From positions 9,734,001 to 9,798,000 of the forward strand of contig NC_088307.1 in NCBI RefSeq assembly GCF_032854445.1: a DNA stretch of 64,000 nucleotides, in the 5' to 3' direction. A program made the translations under genes and the position numbers. Positions 12,401 to 24,360 of this stretch are shown piece after piece. A model generated the notes under the pieces. The model saw only the letters and a program-made list of their open reading frames with translations, did not search any database and had not been told where the DNA came from. Source of the stretch: Liolophura sinensis. Taxonomy: Eukaryota > Mollusca > Polyplacophora > Chitonida > Chitonidae. Each line of letters opens with the position of its first letter. The first letter of the stretch is position 1.

Positions 12401-15400
12401 TTCTACAAAGTGTAAGTTATGATTTTTCATCTATTTTAATTGTAACTAATGAGTAATAATTATGTCTTCAATTTTTATGCTTGACAGAATCATATCAAGT
12501 TATTTCCGAAGTGTACTGAAAGTGTTTGGGATCACTATGGAAGTGAGAGGCAAGGAAAACCTTAAGTCAGAGAAGTCGTGTATTTTAGTCTGTAATCATC
12601 AAAGCTCACTGGATTTGCTAGGTATGGAACATATCTTTTTGATTTGTTAAAATGTATCAGTTTTTCTATGCTGACAGTTGGTTACCAGGTTTATGGCTAA
12701 TGGAAACCAGGTTTAGCAAGGAAATCCAAAAAAGACAAATGTATAAAAGGTTGCATTTATCATATTTGGATGGCTCGAAAACTAACCTCATGTTATGTCA
12801 TAGCTGCTTCCATGTGACAAGGGAAATAATTCAGATGAGACCTATTGGTATGCTATCTTAAAAGACGGAAAGATCAGCTTTAATGTTTTACATAACCGTT
12901 GGGTTTCCTCCTGTAAGAAATGTCTGAAAGTCATTTGATTGGTCAGATACGAAACCAATCAGATTTTCAATGTGTAGTAAAATGGGGGCTGTCTCCCCCT
13001 CCCCCCCCTTTTTTTTTATCGTTCATTTTTCTCTTTACAAGGCCAGAAAAAGTTAGACTGAATTTGTGGACATTGGAAGTATCAGAAGAAATGTCGCTGT
13101 ATTGATTCATCATGTTGAACATTCCAACTACAAAAAATATGTATTAAATGGTAACCAAAACAGAGCATCGTTGGGACACGACCCTGTCACCAATGTGGTC
13201 GCTGTGAGTTTATGACCACCTCATACCGTCTTCTTCTCCGGTTGTACTTTGGATGGTTTGACAACTGCAGATGGTTCTGGGTGCCATGCCCCCCCCCCCC
13301 TCTTCCCACCACAGGCCACCATTGTGTCGTTGAAATATTTTTCTGGAAAAAGTATGGCAAGAAACACCAATCAGATAAGTGAATAAATAAGTAATTTAAC
13401 CTTTGCTTAACCATTTGTTTTTTCCTGTTAGGCATGATGGAAATCTGGCCAGATCGCTGTACAAGTTTGGCCAAAATGGAACTGAAATATGCCGGCCCGT
13501 TTGGCCTGGCGGCTTGGCTGGCAGGCACGGTCTTTATCGACAGACTTAACAGAGAAAGGGCTAAAGACACCATGGACAAGACAGTTAAACTTCTCAAGGA
13601 AAAAAATGTAAATCCTCTCTGATGTTCCTAATATATCAGTTTGTGTGTTAAAAACAAATATATTTTTCTTGTTTTTTTTTTATTTTTATTATTTTGATCT
13701 AGCATATTGAAACCCACAACTATTTTCTTTTTGATCATTTTTGCTTGCGTCAAAACAGAACAGCAAATTTTTTGTATATCTTGAGAATCTTTTTGTTAAA
13801 TAAACATTGTGATCTGAGATGACTGAAAAAAAAGAAAATCTAAGTATTAATATTAGTTTTTAAGTTCATGTCAAAATTTATACTGTAATTTAATACTTTG
13901 CATCCTAGAAGTTCAACAATATTTTTCAGATTTGAAAATTTTTATCTAAATTCTGAAATCGTTGTAATGAACCAAGAAAAGTCTAATATCTGCACAAGAA
14001 GACAGTATCTTGTGTTCATGATGTTTTTAATTTCTGTGTGATCTCACACGTGATAGGCCCTTGGTTTAAGTAGTGACCCTTGTTAAAAGGTAGGATTATA
14101 AAAAAAACCTGAGGATTCTAAAACTGCTTTTTACAGCTAAAACATGTAAAAGTGAAGTAATTCCATATGTATTTTGTTGCAGATAAAACTGTGGGTATTT
14201 CCAGAAGGAACACGCAACCATGGCGGCGCCATGCTGCCCTTTAAGAAAGGTGCTTTTCATTTAGCAGTTCAGGCCCAGGTGTGTTATATTCTTCTGATAA
14301 TACATGCGCTTCTTGAAGAACGTATCAAAATTCATGAGTATGGCACTAAACAAGGCTCAGATAAAATCATTCATGATGGATCATGTTATGATGAGGCATT
14401 CTTTATTATTCCGTAAACAAATCAACAGATCCGCGTCACTCAGAGGTTTTAAAGGAAAAGGCCTCTGAAAATCAAAGTAGGCGTCACTAAATTTAACACT
14501 TAAAACTATGCGTTAATATACTTTATTTTTTTTTAGATTTTTGGGAAAAGAGGTAAAAGCATTTTAGGGGCCTCCGTGTCTCAGTTGGTTAGCGCGCTAG
14601 TGCAGCATAATGACCCAGGAGACTCTCACCAATGGGGTCGCTGTGAGTTCAAGTCCAGCTCATGCTGGCTTTCTCTCCAGCCGTACGTGTGAAGGTCTGC
14701 CAGTAACCTGCGGATGATCATGGGTTTCCCCCGGGCTCTGCCCTGTTTCGTCCCACCATAATGTTGACCGCCTCAGTATAAGTGAAATATTCTTGAGTAC
14801 GGCGTAAAACACCAATCAAATAAATAAATAAATAAAAGCATTCAAACGCTTGAATTCTGAAGTAGGCTTTGTACTATCAGAGTTTAGGAACTCTGATCAC
14901 GACACAATGTTGGAATAACTCTTTTTACCCATGAGTAAAAGGTTACTGAAATAATGTTCCCAAAACTTCCTTTCTTCTGATGAACAAATTCTTTTTTCTG
15001 GAAAAAAAAAGGTGAGGTGACATCATAGTTCCTAGATACTGTCAGTATGTCTCATAAAGCTCACCATAGTATTCAAATATTTCAGTGCCTTTCAACACTT
15101 AAAATGAAAGTAGTTTTATGTATAGTTTTGAGTTGTCTGTATGATGAACCTTATTTCATATTTCAGCTTTCTTTTACTTTAATCTTGAGGTATTTTATAT
15201 CACCTAAAGTGTGTTATGTAGAAACTTTTTTTTCCTGATAATCAAACTTCAGGAAAAGCTTTTTCAGTGTCCCAGTAAGGTGGACAAATCAGCCTGAATT
15301 AAGGGATTCATGAAAGGGAAACCTAAAAGGAAGGTTATGGTTTTATGAAAAATGGAAAAAAGTGATGTTGAAAATAAAATATGAATCAAAATCATTTCGA

Positions 15401-18119
15401 GACATATTTTATATCTCTTAATAGACCCTGTAAGTTGTGCATATTTTTCCATTAGTGGTCGGAAGTATTCGGACATAACGTCATCAATGAACTTATTGGG
15501 AATCCGGGACCTGTTTAGTGGGCGTCAATTCAGGCTCTCCCCCAACAAGGTTATTTTGACGGATATCACCATTGACATCTCCACAGGAAGCTACGTAATA
15601 TCTGGACTGACCACTGGGTCTTGAGGGAAACTGTAGTTTAAAGCCATTTTACTTCCCAAGAAAGCTGAGAAGTTTTTTTGATACTTTTACATCTTAGGCC
15701 ACATCATATACTCCATACTGTAATTCTTCGACCTTTTCGCAGGTTTGCAAGGTGTTTGTTCAAGTATATTCTGAAGGCATTATTCTGTGCTGACTGCTAA
15801 AATTGTACTTTTTGTGAAGCCTTAAAATTGGCCAATCCAACCAATGTAGTTTTGTCTCAAAAATCAGATTGAAAAATGTACATAAATTGCACTGAATGTT
15901 TCTCTGTCACTTGTGGAAAGGTTGCAGGAGTAGGGTATTAAGAAAATAATTAATCAAAACATTTTATGTATCCATTCGTGTATCAGTTAATGATAAACTT
16001 CATGGTGGTGAAATACGGTACTGGTGTACCTACCACTGGCTTAAAAAACTGGAACTAGTTTCAGTCTTCTCAGGTGTGTATTCTTCCAGGACTGTCAGAT
16101 TGATTTACTGATGATGCTTTTTGATTAACAGGTTCCTGTAGTCCCAATTGTGTTCTCATCGTACTCTGAATTTTACAGCAAAAGAGAGCATCGATTTGGC
16201 ACAGGTAAAAAATCTTTAGGATTTGCATTGTTTTTCTCAGAACGTTATGCTTTTACAGTTAAGCTGACACCAAAAGATGTTAAAATGGAGTAATAATAAA
16301 ACTGGAAATCCACCTTTTTAGTTCGGCTTCAAAAACAGAAAGCAGTCTTAAACTACATGTTAGGGGTGGTTTAAATAAATAGAGAAATAACTACAGAAAG
16401 GTTTTTAATTAATTCTTTCACTGAAAGCCACCTGTAAATGTAATGTAGGACACTGTTAGCATTTTGGGGATTCAAGGTCTACTTTTAATTTCTTGTTTTT
16501 TCCTGCCCAACTTGTAAATGTAATTGGCATGCCATCACTCAGTTTTTATCAGGAAAACTCTTAATTTCTGTTCTTCTTAAAAGCAGTTAACAAGGGAAAC
16601 TGTGCAGTAAATATTTATAGAAATATAACTAAAACTACCCTACACAATAAAAGATGAAATTTGCCTTGGTTTGTGAAAAAAAGTCAATTCAGTCTAGACT
16701 ATCCAACATCGTTCAACTTTGTTGATTCAGTAAGTACAATGCTACTGAGGTAATTTTGGTCCTACAGATAAGATAAGTCAACATTGTCCAACACTGTTGT
16801 TGTGTGTTGAACTGTGTTGAGGTGTGTTTTTTTTTACCAAACTTTCGATAAATGCATGAGACACAATGACGAGATGAGGATCATTGAATGGAATCCGGCG
16901 TAAAACACCAATCAAATAAATAAATAAATTCTAGGAGGCATTGCCTGGACGCTCATCCTTGGCTGCAGGCAGATGTTCCGCGGGTAATAAAATCAGTCCA
17001 AAGAAAGATATGGACTGGAGTTGCTGTCTGATATTTATATGTATCATCCCCGTTCATATAACAAACTGTCTCATCATGAGACCAGTATCTCTCTTTTGCC
17101 TTTAGCGCCACAATTTTGCTCAGGTCACGTGCCTTAATACGGTCACATTATTTTTACACACCCGCTGATTGGCTACATTCACTCAACTTGACTCATCTTG
17201 TTGGCAAAAAATACAAATGCACATTTCAGATGCAGCAAAGTTGGATGGTGTTGAGTGTTGTTGAATGGAGTTGAAGACCCTGTCCAGACTACTCAACACG
17301 GCTCAACTCGTGGACACATGTTGAGTCAACAAGAGTTGAGTCAACAAGAGTTGAGTTACGTTGGGTAGTCTGGATGGGGTCTTTAGTGTATTGTGTAATA
17401 TGGTAAATGTTAAACAAAATGTTAGGGGTGATATCTCAAATAGTATGAAATGTATTGATGTGAAGCTTTACATGCATACAAAGTACATTGACACAAAGTC
17501 GGGGTAGGGGTGGTGTTCCATTGCTGATGCTCCGTGTTTATACTAATTACTGTAAATTATCAAATTCACTAGTTCAGTACGTCACGTATTGAGCTCAAGT
17601 TTTGCACTCATGTGTCTCCCGCAGTCAAGCTCTTTGGTGGCCTTGCTACCAAGTCTAAGTTATTTTGTCTGATTTTGAGGGTTTTTATGAATTACTTGCT
17701 TTTCAAGGCTTTCTGATCACATAAATATGTCCGCAAAAGGAAAAATTGTTGCAATAATCCAAATTTTCTACCAGTTAGACAATTTAAAGTTTTTTTTTTA
17801 TACCTTCCACTGAAAAAAGATTCATTCTACTCGTAAAACAACAGTTTATATTGTTGTGGCCTTACCCTGGAAGTGTTGATGGTTATATATGTATTCCTTG
17901 TGTCTAAGGCTTAAAATTGACAAGCTTGATATTTGCCTGTCTCTTCCTTTTACAGGAAAATTCATCATTACTGTCTTACCTCCCCTTTCTACACAAGGAC
18001 TCCAAGAGGGAGATGTCATTGAATTAACAGAGAGAATTCGATCTCAAATGCTGTCTGTCTTCAACCAAAGTTCACTAGAAACCACACAAGTGAAACTAAC
18101 CAATGGCATAAGGAACTAG
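6363..18119 (+). CDS. AGPAT1: 1-acylglycerol-3-phosphate acyltransferase (AGPAT1/2 type), six exons
   Basis: Exons 6363-6547, 12488-12621, 13432-13607, 14183-14278, 16132-16204 and 17956-18119 join in consistent phase to 828 nt (275 residues plus stop), the usual size for the family. All junctions are GT..AG. The enzyme makes phosphatidic acid by adding an acyl-CoA chain to lysophosphatidic acid at the ER membrane. Two hydrophobic segments (about residues 6-24 and 33-53) lead into the conserved blocks: NHQSSLD (His99, Asp104, the catalytic HX4D), GTVFIDR (138-144), FPEGTR (171-176, substrate binding) and VPVVPIV (198-204). RGKENLK and GNVENQK resemble vertebrate AGPAT1/2, and GMMEIWP and [22 protein letters not shown]-like sequence fits AGPAT1 best. 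The start is the only ATG opening the hydrophobic N-terminus. Introns are long (the first is 5.9 kb) and repeat-rich. AGPAT1 versus AGPAT2 cannot be settled without a tree. Confidence 0.95.
6885..6914 (+). repeat. (TTTTA)n microsatellite
   Basis: Six to seven pentamer copies in the first AGPAT intron. Confidence 0.9.
8166..8194 (+). repeat. Poly-G tract
   Basis: A long run of G (over 20 in a row after GGTGGG) in the first AGPAT intron, able to form stacked-G structures and prone to length error. Confidence 0.9.
8925..9130 (+). repeat. Dispersed repeat D2, copy 1
   Basis: Matches 15712-15930 in the same orientation and 21130-21310 in reverse. Shared landmarks are TACTGTAATTC, TATTCTGxxGGCAT and GTACTTTTTGTxAAGCC. 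It is non-coding. Confidence 0.6.
9360..9469 (+). repeat. (AC)n followed by (AT)n microsatellite
   Basis: About 40 bases of AC repeat passing into about 65 bases of AT repeat, inside AGPAT intron 1. Confidence 0.95.
10650..10906 (-). repeat. SINE family A copy, full length
   Basis: Runs from the tail at the left to a tRNA-like head ending GGGCCGCTGTGGCTCAGTGG (minus strand), with box A-like TGGCTCAGTGG. One internal deletion lies near 10825. It sits in AGPAT intron 1. Confidence 0.9.
11719..11896 (-). repeat. SINE family A copy, degenerate
   Basis: Head and tail are recognisable; the body is shortened by internal deletions. AGPAT intron 1. Confidence 0.8.
13160..13395 (+). repeat. SINE family A copy, old and degenerate
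   Basis: Retains ACCAATGTGGTCGCTGTGAG near the left and AACACCAATCAGATAAGTGA at the tail. It ends 37 bases before AGPAT exon 3, so it may supply part of that intron's 3' region. Confidence 0.7.
14567..14836 (+). repeat. SINE family A copy, full length
   Basis: Complete from GGGGCCTCCGTGTCTCAG to the AATA tail, in AGPAT intron 4, same strand as the gene. Confidence 0.92.
15500..15670 (+). repeat. Dispersed repeat D1, partial copy 2
   Basis: Shares the GGACTGACCxCTGGG and TTAAAGCCATTTT landmarks with copy 1 near 1860-1915. It abuts a D2 copy. Confidence 0.4.
15712..15930 (+). repeat. Dispersed repeat D2, copy 2
   Basis: Aligns with 8925-9130 almost end to end with scattered substitutions. 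AGPAT intron 4. Confidence 0.6.
16694..17383. mobile_element. Candidate MITE with imperfect terminal inverted repeats
   Basis: The left end (AGACTATCCAACATCGTTCA) and the reverse complement of the right end (AGACTACCCAACGTAACTCA) are near-identical. Close to the right end a second inverted pair (CCAGACTACTCAACACGGCT at about 17285, and its partner near 17360) would form a hairpin. There is no transposase. A fragment of SINE A tail (16895-16930) sits inside it. AGPAT intron 5. Confidence 0.5.
16895..16930 (+). repeat. SINE family A tail fragment
   Basis: Only the last bases (GGCGTAAAACACCAATCAAA plus AATA repeats) remain, within the candidate MITE. Confidence 0.7.
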
Positions 18120-18707
18120 TGCTTTGAAAACTGTTCATTGGATGGTGATCCGACAGCAGTGAGAGCTGGAAGACGTTTTGACCCTTCAGGACGATGACAG
18201 TGACATGAAAGAAAAAAAAACCTCCACACAACAGAAGCCATTTTGGTTTTTTGTTGTTTTGAAACAAGACTTGTGTGTATATACATGTACATTGTAATTA
18301 TAAAACTTATAAAGTGATGTCTGGTTCCAACAGTGTATAATTTTGAGAATCAATGAGAAATCTATAAAGCTATTGGCTGTTTCTAGTATATTAGATCTGT
18401 TACGGTCAATGCGTATAAAGCTGGCTATATAGCATCTGTGATAGTTGTGCTGTTCACTTGCTGTACAGCAGGCATGCTGTTTTTTTCCTCCTTTTTCTAA
18501 CCAGCAGGTATGCTAAGTAGGAGATAAACTATTAAACGTTTTACCTGCTACATGTATGAATGAACGGATGAAACCTTATATTTGTTTTACTGTTTATTGT
18601 TTTGCTGTTTTTTTTTTTGGTTTTTTTTTTTGCTACATGGCAGATGATTGTGTTCTGCTGTTTTCTATCCGAGTAGCTTACTAGCAGACATACATATCTT
18701 GTTGATA

Positions 18708-18713
18708 AATAAA
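18708..18713 (+). terminator. Candidate poly(A) signal of the AGPAT gene
   Basis: AATAAA 589 nt after the stop codon. A second AATAAA lies at 19359-19364. Which one is used, or whether both are, cannot be told from sequence. Confidence 0.35.
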
Positions 18714-18714
18714 C

Positions 18715-20900
18715 AGGATTTTGGGACTTGTTCATTTGCAGCAATGGCACTGTTTTATTTCTTATTTGTTTTTTGTTTTTGATGGTTATGTCACATTAGA
18801 AAATATTTTTTCTTTATTATTTTCTTCCTTGCTGTGCTGCTAATGTGCAAATTGGTGAATAGGTTTGTTTTGCTGTTTAAATACCAAATTCCAAATTAAT
18901 GCCCTTTTTGTTGTTGAGTGTAAAATGAAATAGTAAGCTTTTTTCATTGATTTTGTAGATAAGAGATTGTGTTTTAGGACCTCATGATTTTTTGATTTGA
19001 TTTTAGGTAGGAATTACCCATTTTCTTCTTATTTGTTTTATTTTTTGTTGTGGATCATGTTGGATGTGTCAAAGGAATGGGCACATCCAGGCAAAGCTTT
19101 GGATAAACTGAATTTTAGGTCCAGTACATGTATTCAAGCGTGGTCTTACTCCTCTGTCAGCCAGTCAACAGTAGTTACGTGCTCCTTTAAGGTTAACTTA
19201 CTGGTTACTCATTGGCTGACTGTGGATATAGGATCCAGCAGGTTAAAGCAGCTGTATTGACTAGATTTTGACTGCACAAACCTCTCACTGCGCAATATCC
19301 AGGCTTATTATCTTGCATCACAGCAAGCAGTGAACATTTTGCATCCTTTCTGATCTGTAATAAACATTTGAATATTCATTTTGTTTATCCTGACGTATAC
19401 GGGATTGTAATTTGGGAGCTTTTCAGTAAAGCTTTCCAGTATTGTTAAAAATATGTTCATTGAGTGTACTGTATTTTAGCAATCTTTTCTCAAGCTGCGG
19501 ACAGTGAAACTTCCAGAGAAGTCAGTGTTAAATCCAAGGTTTGCAAATGGGGAGGTTAGGGTAACCCTTTGATACCAGTTAGATTTAGGGGCCTACACTG
19601 CATGTCTATAGCCTTGTCAGCATTGTCCATACCCATAAGTGCTCGGTGGTGTGAAAATAAGTTAATCCCCCTGCGCTTTTATGTTCTGATAGCTCGGGAC
19701 AAATGTGGTAGAGTTATGAGGTATTGCAGCAAAATGTACTGGTCTCGGCACTTTGCGAAAAGATGGCAGAATCACTGTAACTCTACTAATGCTCCATAAA
19801 AGGCCCCTACTTTAAAGGTGTTTTTGGAGATTTTTTTGGAATTTTTTTTATTATTTTTTTTCTCTAAATGTCAATTTTCTAAAAAAATCCAAATCTTTTT
19901 CTTTTAGCCAGAATGAAATATGAAAATTCCCAACCGACCTGCACTAATCTTGATATATTGGGTCAAATTTTTTAGAGGATCTTTTTTTCTTTTTGGGGGG
20001 CGGCTTTCTTTTGGCCATGCTCTTTTCTTTTTTGCTAAACCAAAATTCGGGATTTGTTTGGCTTTGTATATTTAATTATTCTAATATCATTTACCAGTAT
20101 ACTGAAATGTGAATATAGATCAGACCATATTCAATCCAGAGGTCAAGAAATGTTTTATTTTATGCCTTAACCTTTAGGAAGGTATTAATGTGGGTGCTTT
20201 TTACTTTGCATTGGTCAAATTTGAGTTTAATATGGACACTGTTTAGGATTTACGTTTATGCAATGGCGGGGAAAACGTCTGCTCCACAGGTCTTTTTAAT
20301 TATTCATTTATTTAAAGCGCACGCTAATAAATTGAAGTTTTTCAGGAAAACTTTTGTGTTTAGTTTGCAGAAAATGCATGCTGAAGTGTGTGTTTTTTAA
20401 AATCAAATCTTTGTTGCCCACAATAGAAAGGTGTCTCGTTTTTCACAAACGTTGTTTGTCTTATTCTCTCTTTAGACAAGGTGGTTCATTTTTTTGAAAG
20501 GTTTTTCTTCGCAAGGTTCAGGATCAATTCAACAAAGCCAAATTGACTGAAATCAAAATTGATAGCGTTACTTTTAGAATGCTCAGTTTGCTCTTAAAAT
20601 TTTGGTAGAATTTTTTTAATTGGCTTGCTATTAACTAATGTCTTTATTTTTGCTCTTAGGGTCCAAGTTGAAAAAGTGAAAGAAGACTTTAACGTGAAGT
20701 ATACGTTACATGAAAGACCATTGTACATATTTTTTTTTCAAATTTTTAAAACTTATAGCCTATTCTAATGTTTTAAAACCATTTTACTCGGTTGGAAACA
20801 TTGAACTAATGTCCTGGGCAGTGTTTAATGGTCATTCATGATATATAAATCATTTTATTGTTTTCATTGCCTTTAAGTGACATTTAAGCTGGCTTGGTTG
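18715..20900. other. Intergenic, AT-rich, no gene seen
   Basis: T-rich, low-complexity sequence after the AGPAT gene, with several poly-T and poly-A runs. Short open frames here have no recognisable protein features. Part may be extended 3' UTR. Confidence 0.5.
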
Positions 20901-20904
20901 ACTA

Positions 20905-21095
20905 CAGCGTTGTTACGTCTTGCCGCAAGCGATCGCGGCATGACTCATGAGGTCGCAGGTTCGAAACTTGCTTGCCACGTTTTGTTTCAAGTGGGTTAAG
21001 TCCGGAGGTTTGTCAGCCACCTGTCGACGGTCGGTGGTTTACTCCGGGCACTCTGCACTGACCTGGTTTTCGCTGTACAAGTGTAACCTCCTTTA
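20905..21095 (+). repeat. Third SINE-like family (C), diverged copy
   Basis: Contains a box B-like GGTCGCAGGTTCGAAACTTG and GGTGGTTTACTCCGGGCACT. The latter recurs in altered form near 61290 and 62125. This suggests another tRNA-derived SINE family that shares its central domain with family A. Confidence 0.45.
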
Positions 21096-21129
21096 GTACA
21101 AGCAGCATTGGACACAACCCTAATTCCTT

Positions 21130-21310
21130 TTCGCATATGAAAGAGCAGCTTTAAGTGCATTTTATGCATGTTTTTAAAAAAACTACATTGTGGAACTGGC
21201 CGTTGTCAGGGCTTCACAAAAAGTATAATATTAGCAGGATATTACACAGAATTTACTCGAATAAGCCCCTCGCAAACATGTGAAATGGTTGAAGAAATTA
21301 CAATAATTAA
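21130..21310 (-). repeat. Dispersed repeat D2, copy 3
   Basis: Reverse-complement match to the D2 copies at 8925 and 15712. Confidence 0.55.
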
Positions 21311-21869
21311 ATACTGAAATGGCTTTACGGAAGTGGTGACTTATATAGTCAAGCAGACTTATATCCCTGATACATTGGGGGTAATATCACACACAGTCAT
21401 AACATATATTATGTATGTTCTTAAGGTATCATAACATGTCATGGCAGGAGAAATAATATTCTGGTGTTTCCTAGACAGTAGTTAAAGGAAAAGAAAGGAA
21501 AAATACAACTGAGAAATGAAAGTTGTTGTCAACCGATGCGCCACGGAAAGTTGTATTTAAAAACACCTTTGTTTTGAATAGAATTGGATGCATTTAGACA
21601 TTTGAGTTACAAGGTGCGTTTATGCTGGCTTGTGGACAGTGCTACTGTATTAACGGACAGAAAAGCTCTTCATCTGTATTGATGCTCGATGCGTGGGAGC
21701 TGCAGAAATTTTGTCGCACCTAGCAGGCGATAGGAATATCAATAAGAAATCCAAACTAGTTCTCTGGTGATGATATCACATCACCAGACCTAGTTTGGCT
21801 TTCTTTTTGATATTCATCGAAGCTCGGTGCGACATGTTAAAGTTGACCAATATTAAGGCCTTTGGCATG

Positions 21870-22008
21870 TGGGAAGGTCTGCAGCAACCTATGAATGGTC
21901 GTGGGTTACCCACGGGCTCTGCCCCAGTGTCCTCCCGCCAATGATTCTGGTCGCGATCGTATAAATGAAATTATTCTGGAGTACGGCGTATAACACCAAT
22001 AAAATACA
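21870..22008 (+). repeat. SINE family A copy, degenerate
   Basis: Body from GGGAAGGTCTGC to a decayed tail (ACACCAATAAAATA). Confidence 0.7.
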
Positions 22009-22036
22009 GGAAACAGTAATGTCCTTTTGATCACAC

Positions 22037-22632
22037 AAAGGTTTGTCTGGCAGAGTATAGATGAGGTAGTTGTAGAATGGGATCAGTTATGTATTTGCAA
22101 TTAGCCTCTGTCAGATCGTCGTTGTTGTTGCTGACGATACCAAGGTATTGTTACGACCCAAACTGTCTGTATTATAAAGAGATGGCTTGTTCGAAATACA
22201 CGACAGTTTTAGCCGCACCAAAACGAGCAGATTTTATTTTTTCACCAATTTATTAGGTTTAACAAGAACGGATAACAAGACTTATACAGCTACTAAAGTA
22301 CTTAAGTTTTACAAGAAAGGATAGCAGTATCTATACAAATACTAAAGTCCTTACAGTGTACAACGGTGTCAAGTCCAAACGTACGCATATACTCCACAAT
22401 GCTTAAAAATGCACAGAGGGTAATATTCACAAGAGGGGAGAAGTCCACAGTATTAACTGAGTGTATGACGAAATATACACAAAATTCCACAGACAGGGTC
22501 CGTGTACTAATAAGCACTGTGTACACAAGAGCCAAATTAAATATACAAGTTCAGACTGAACAAGTGCTCGGTGGAGGTATCACAAAGCCAGAGGCTATAA
22601 AGACACTAATATTCAGCATAAAAGGCCTACTA
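22037..22632 (+). repeat. Duplicated segment, left copy (truncated by gap)
   Basis: Nearly identical, apart from small indels, to 22833-23430 on the other side of the N run. Within the unit a stretch of about 50 bp is itself repeated (AACAAGAACGGATAACAAG and AACAAGAAAGGATAGCAGT). No gene was recognised. Confidence 0.85.
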
Positions 22633-22832
22633 NNNNNNNNNNNNNNNNNNNNNNNNNNNNNNNNNNNNNNNNNNNNNNNNNNNNNNNNNNNNNNNNNNNN
22701 NNNNNNNNNNNNNNNNNNNNNNNNNNNNNNNNNNNNNNNNNNNNNNNNNNNNNNNNNNNNNNNNNNNNNNNNNNNNNNNNNNNNNNNNNNNNNNNNNNNN
22801 NNNNNNNNNNNNNNNNNNNNNNNNNNNNNNNN
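22633..22832. other. Assembly gap (200 N)
   Basis: Exactly 200 undetermined bases, placed between two copies of the same sequence. The true length and content are unknown. Confidence 1.
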
Positions 22833-23430
22833 AGGTTTATCTGGCGGAGTATAGATGAGGTTGTAGAATGGGATCAGTTATATATTTGCAATTAGCCTCT
22901 GTCAGATCGTCGTTGTTGTTGCTGACGATACCAAGGTATTGTTACGACCCAAACTGTCTGTATTATAAAGAGATGGCTTGTTCGAAATACACGACAGTTT
23001 AGCCGCACAAGAAAAGTAACCAAAGCCAGCAGATTTTATTTTTCAACAATTTATTAGGTTTAACAAGAACGGATAACAAGACTTATACAACTACTAAAGT
23101 ACTTAAGTTTAACAAGAAAGGATAGCAGTATCTATACAAATTTTAAAGTACTTACATGTACAACGGTGTCAAGTCCAAACGCACGCATATACTCCACAAT
23201 GCTTAAAAATGCACAGAGGCAATATTCACAAGGGGAAAGTCCACGGTATAACTGAGTGTATGACGAAATATACACAAAATTCCACAGACAGGGTCCGTGT
23301 ACTAATAAGCACTGTGTACACAAGAGCACAAATTAAATATACAAGTTCAGACTGAACAAGTGATCGGTGGAGATATCACAAGCCAGAGGCTATAAAGACA
23401 CTAAAATTCAGCATAAAAGGCTACTAAAGT
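22833..23430 (+). repeat. Duplicated segment, right copy
   Basis: Starts at AGGTTTATCTGGCGGAGTAT and follows the left copy to AGCATAAAAGGCTACTA, then continues into unique sequence. Confidence 0.85.
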
Positions 23431-24360
23431 AACACACAGCGAAAGCATCCAAAACGCTCAATAATTCTCCTTTCTCCTCCATTGACCTGCTTTCATAGGT
23501 CTTATATAGACTGGTGGAATTTTCTAGAAAAAGAAAATTCTTGAACACTTGTTGTAAACAAACAGGCCCCCGAACTGAGCGTATTCTGGAACATTCTAAG
23601 GCAGAGGCAGACAGCAGGCCCTGAACTCAGCATATAAAACAGAGGCAAAGCTAAATTTAGAAGCTGACGGCAGTTGTCCACATAACAGTATGCACAAAAA
23701 TAATAGGGACTTAAGGAATCGTATGACATGAAAAAGTTTTTTAAAATTATTTTTTGTATTAGAACACTGAACGAAATTGTTCAGATTTCAAAGCGTTGAT
23801 GTCAATCTGATTAAAGTCCGATAACAGCTCCAAATACTTACTTATTCACTATGTTGATCTGAAGTAACATCTTATTTTCAGTCGGTCCGCGCCATGTTGC
23901 ATGCCGTATTTCGGAAGACGAAGTCGGGCGAGGCTGACTTGATTTGTTCCAGAAAAAAGTCTTCTGTCTTCACGAATTCAGCTGTTCCGCTTCCAGAAGC
24001 TCATTCCAAGCTGGAAAAAGAGTCTATATAAATCGAATCTTGTTGATTTTACTGGGTGCTTTGAAAACGACGCTACTGATTTGCTGGACGAACAGGTCGT
24101 GCATCAAATTACTGGATGACCCGTGCTTACACCATGCTATACTTTACACGTCGGCAGTATAAAAAGGAAAGGTTGGAAACGCCAACCCACCTTACTCTAC
24201 CTCATCTACGGTGAATGGACTAGTCGAAATTAAGCATTAATAAGCCGCCAATTCTCGGCACACTTTTCCTCCACTAATCTTATCCAACACATTCGAGCTG
24301 CCATTCTCAATGCTATAATAATACAGAGCTTTTACAATGGGCAAATTAGTTTCATGAACT
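23431..24360. other. Intergenic, nothing recognised
   Basis: No gene, SINE or other repeat was identified. A 72-codon open frame at 23944-24162 has no recognisable features. Confidence 0.4.

Noticed and set aside
22302-23329. Similar minus-strand frames (CAFLSIVEYMR...GLDTVVH) in both duplicated segments
   Set aside because: Similarity follows from the nucleotide duplication; frames are short, interrupted by indels between copies and show no domain.
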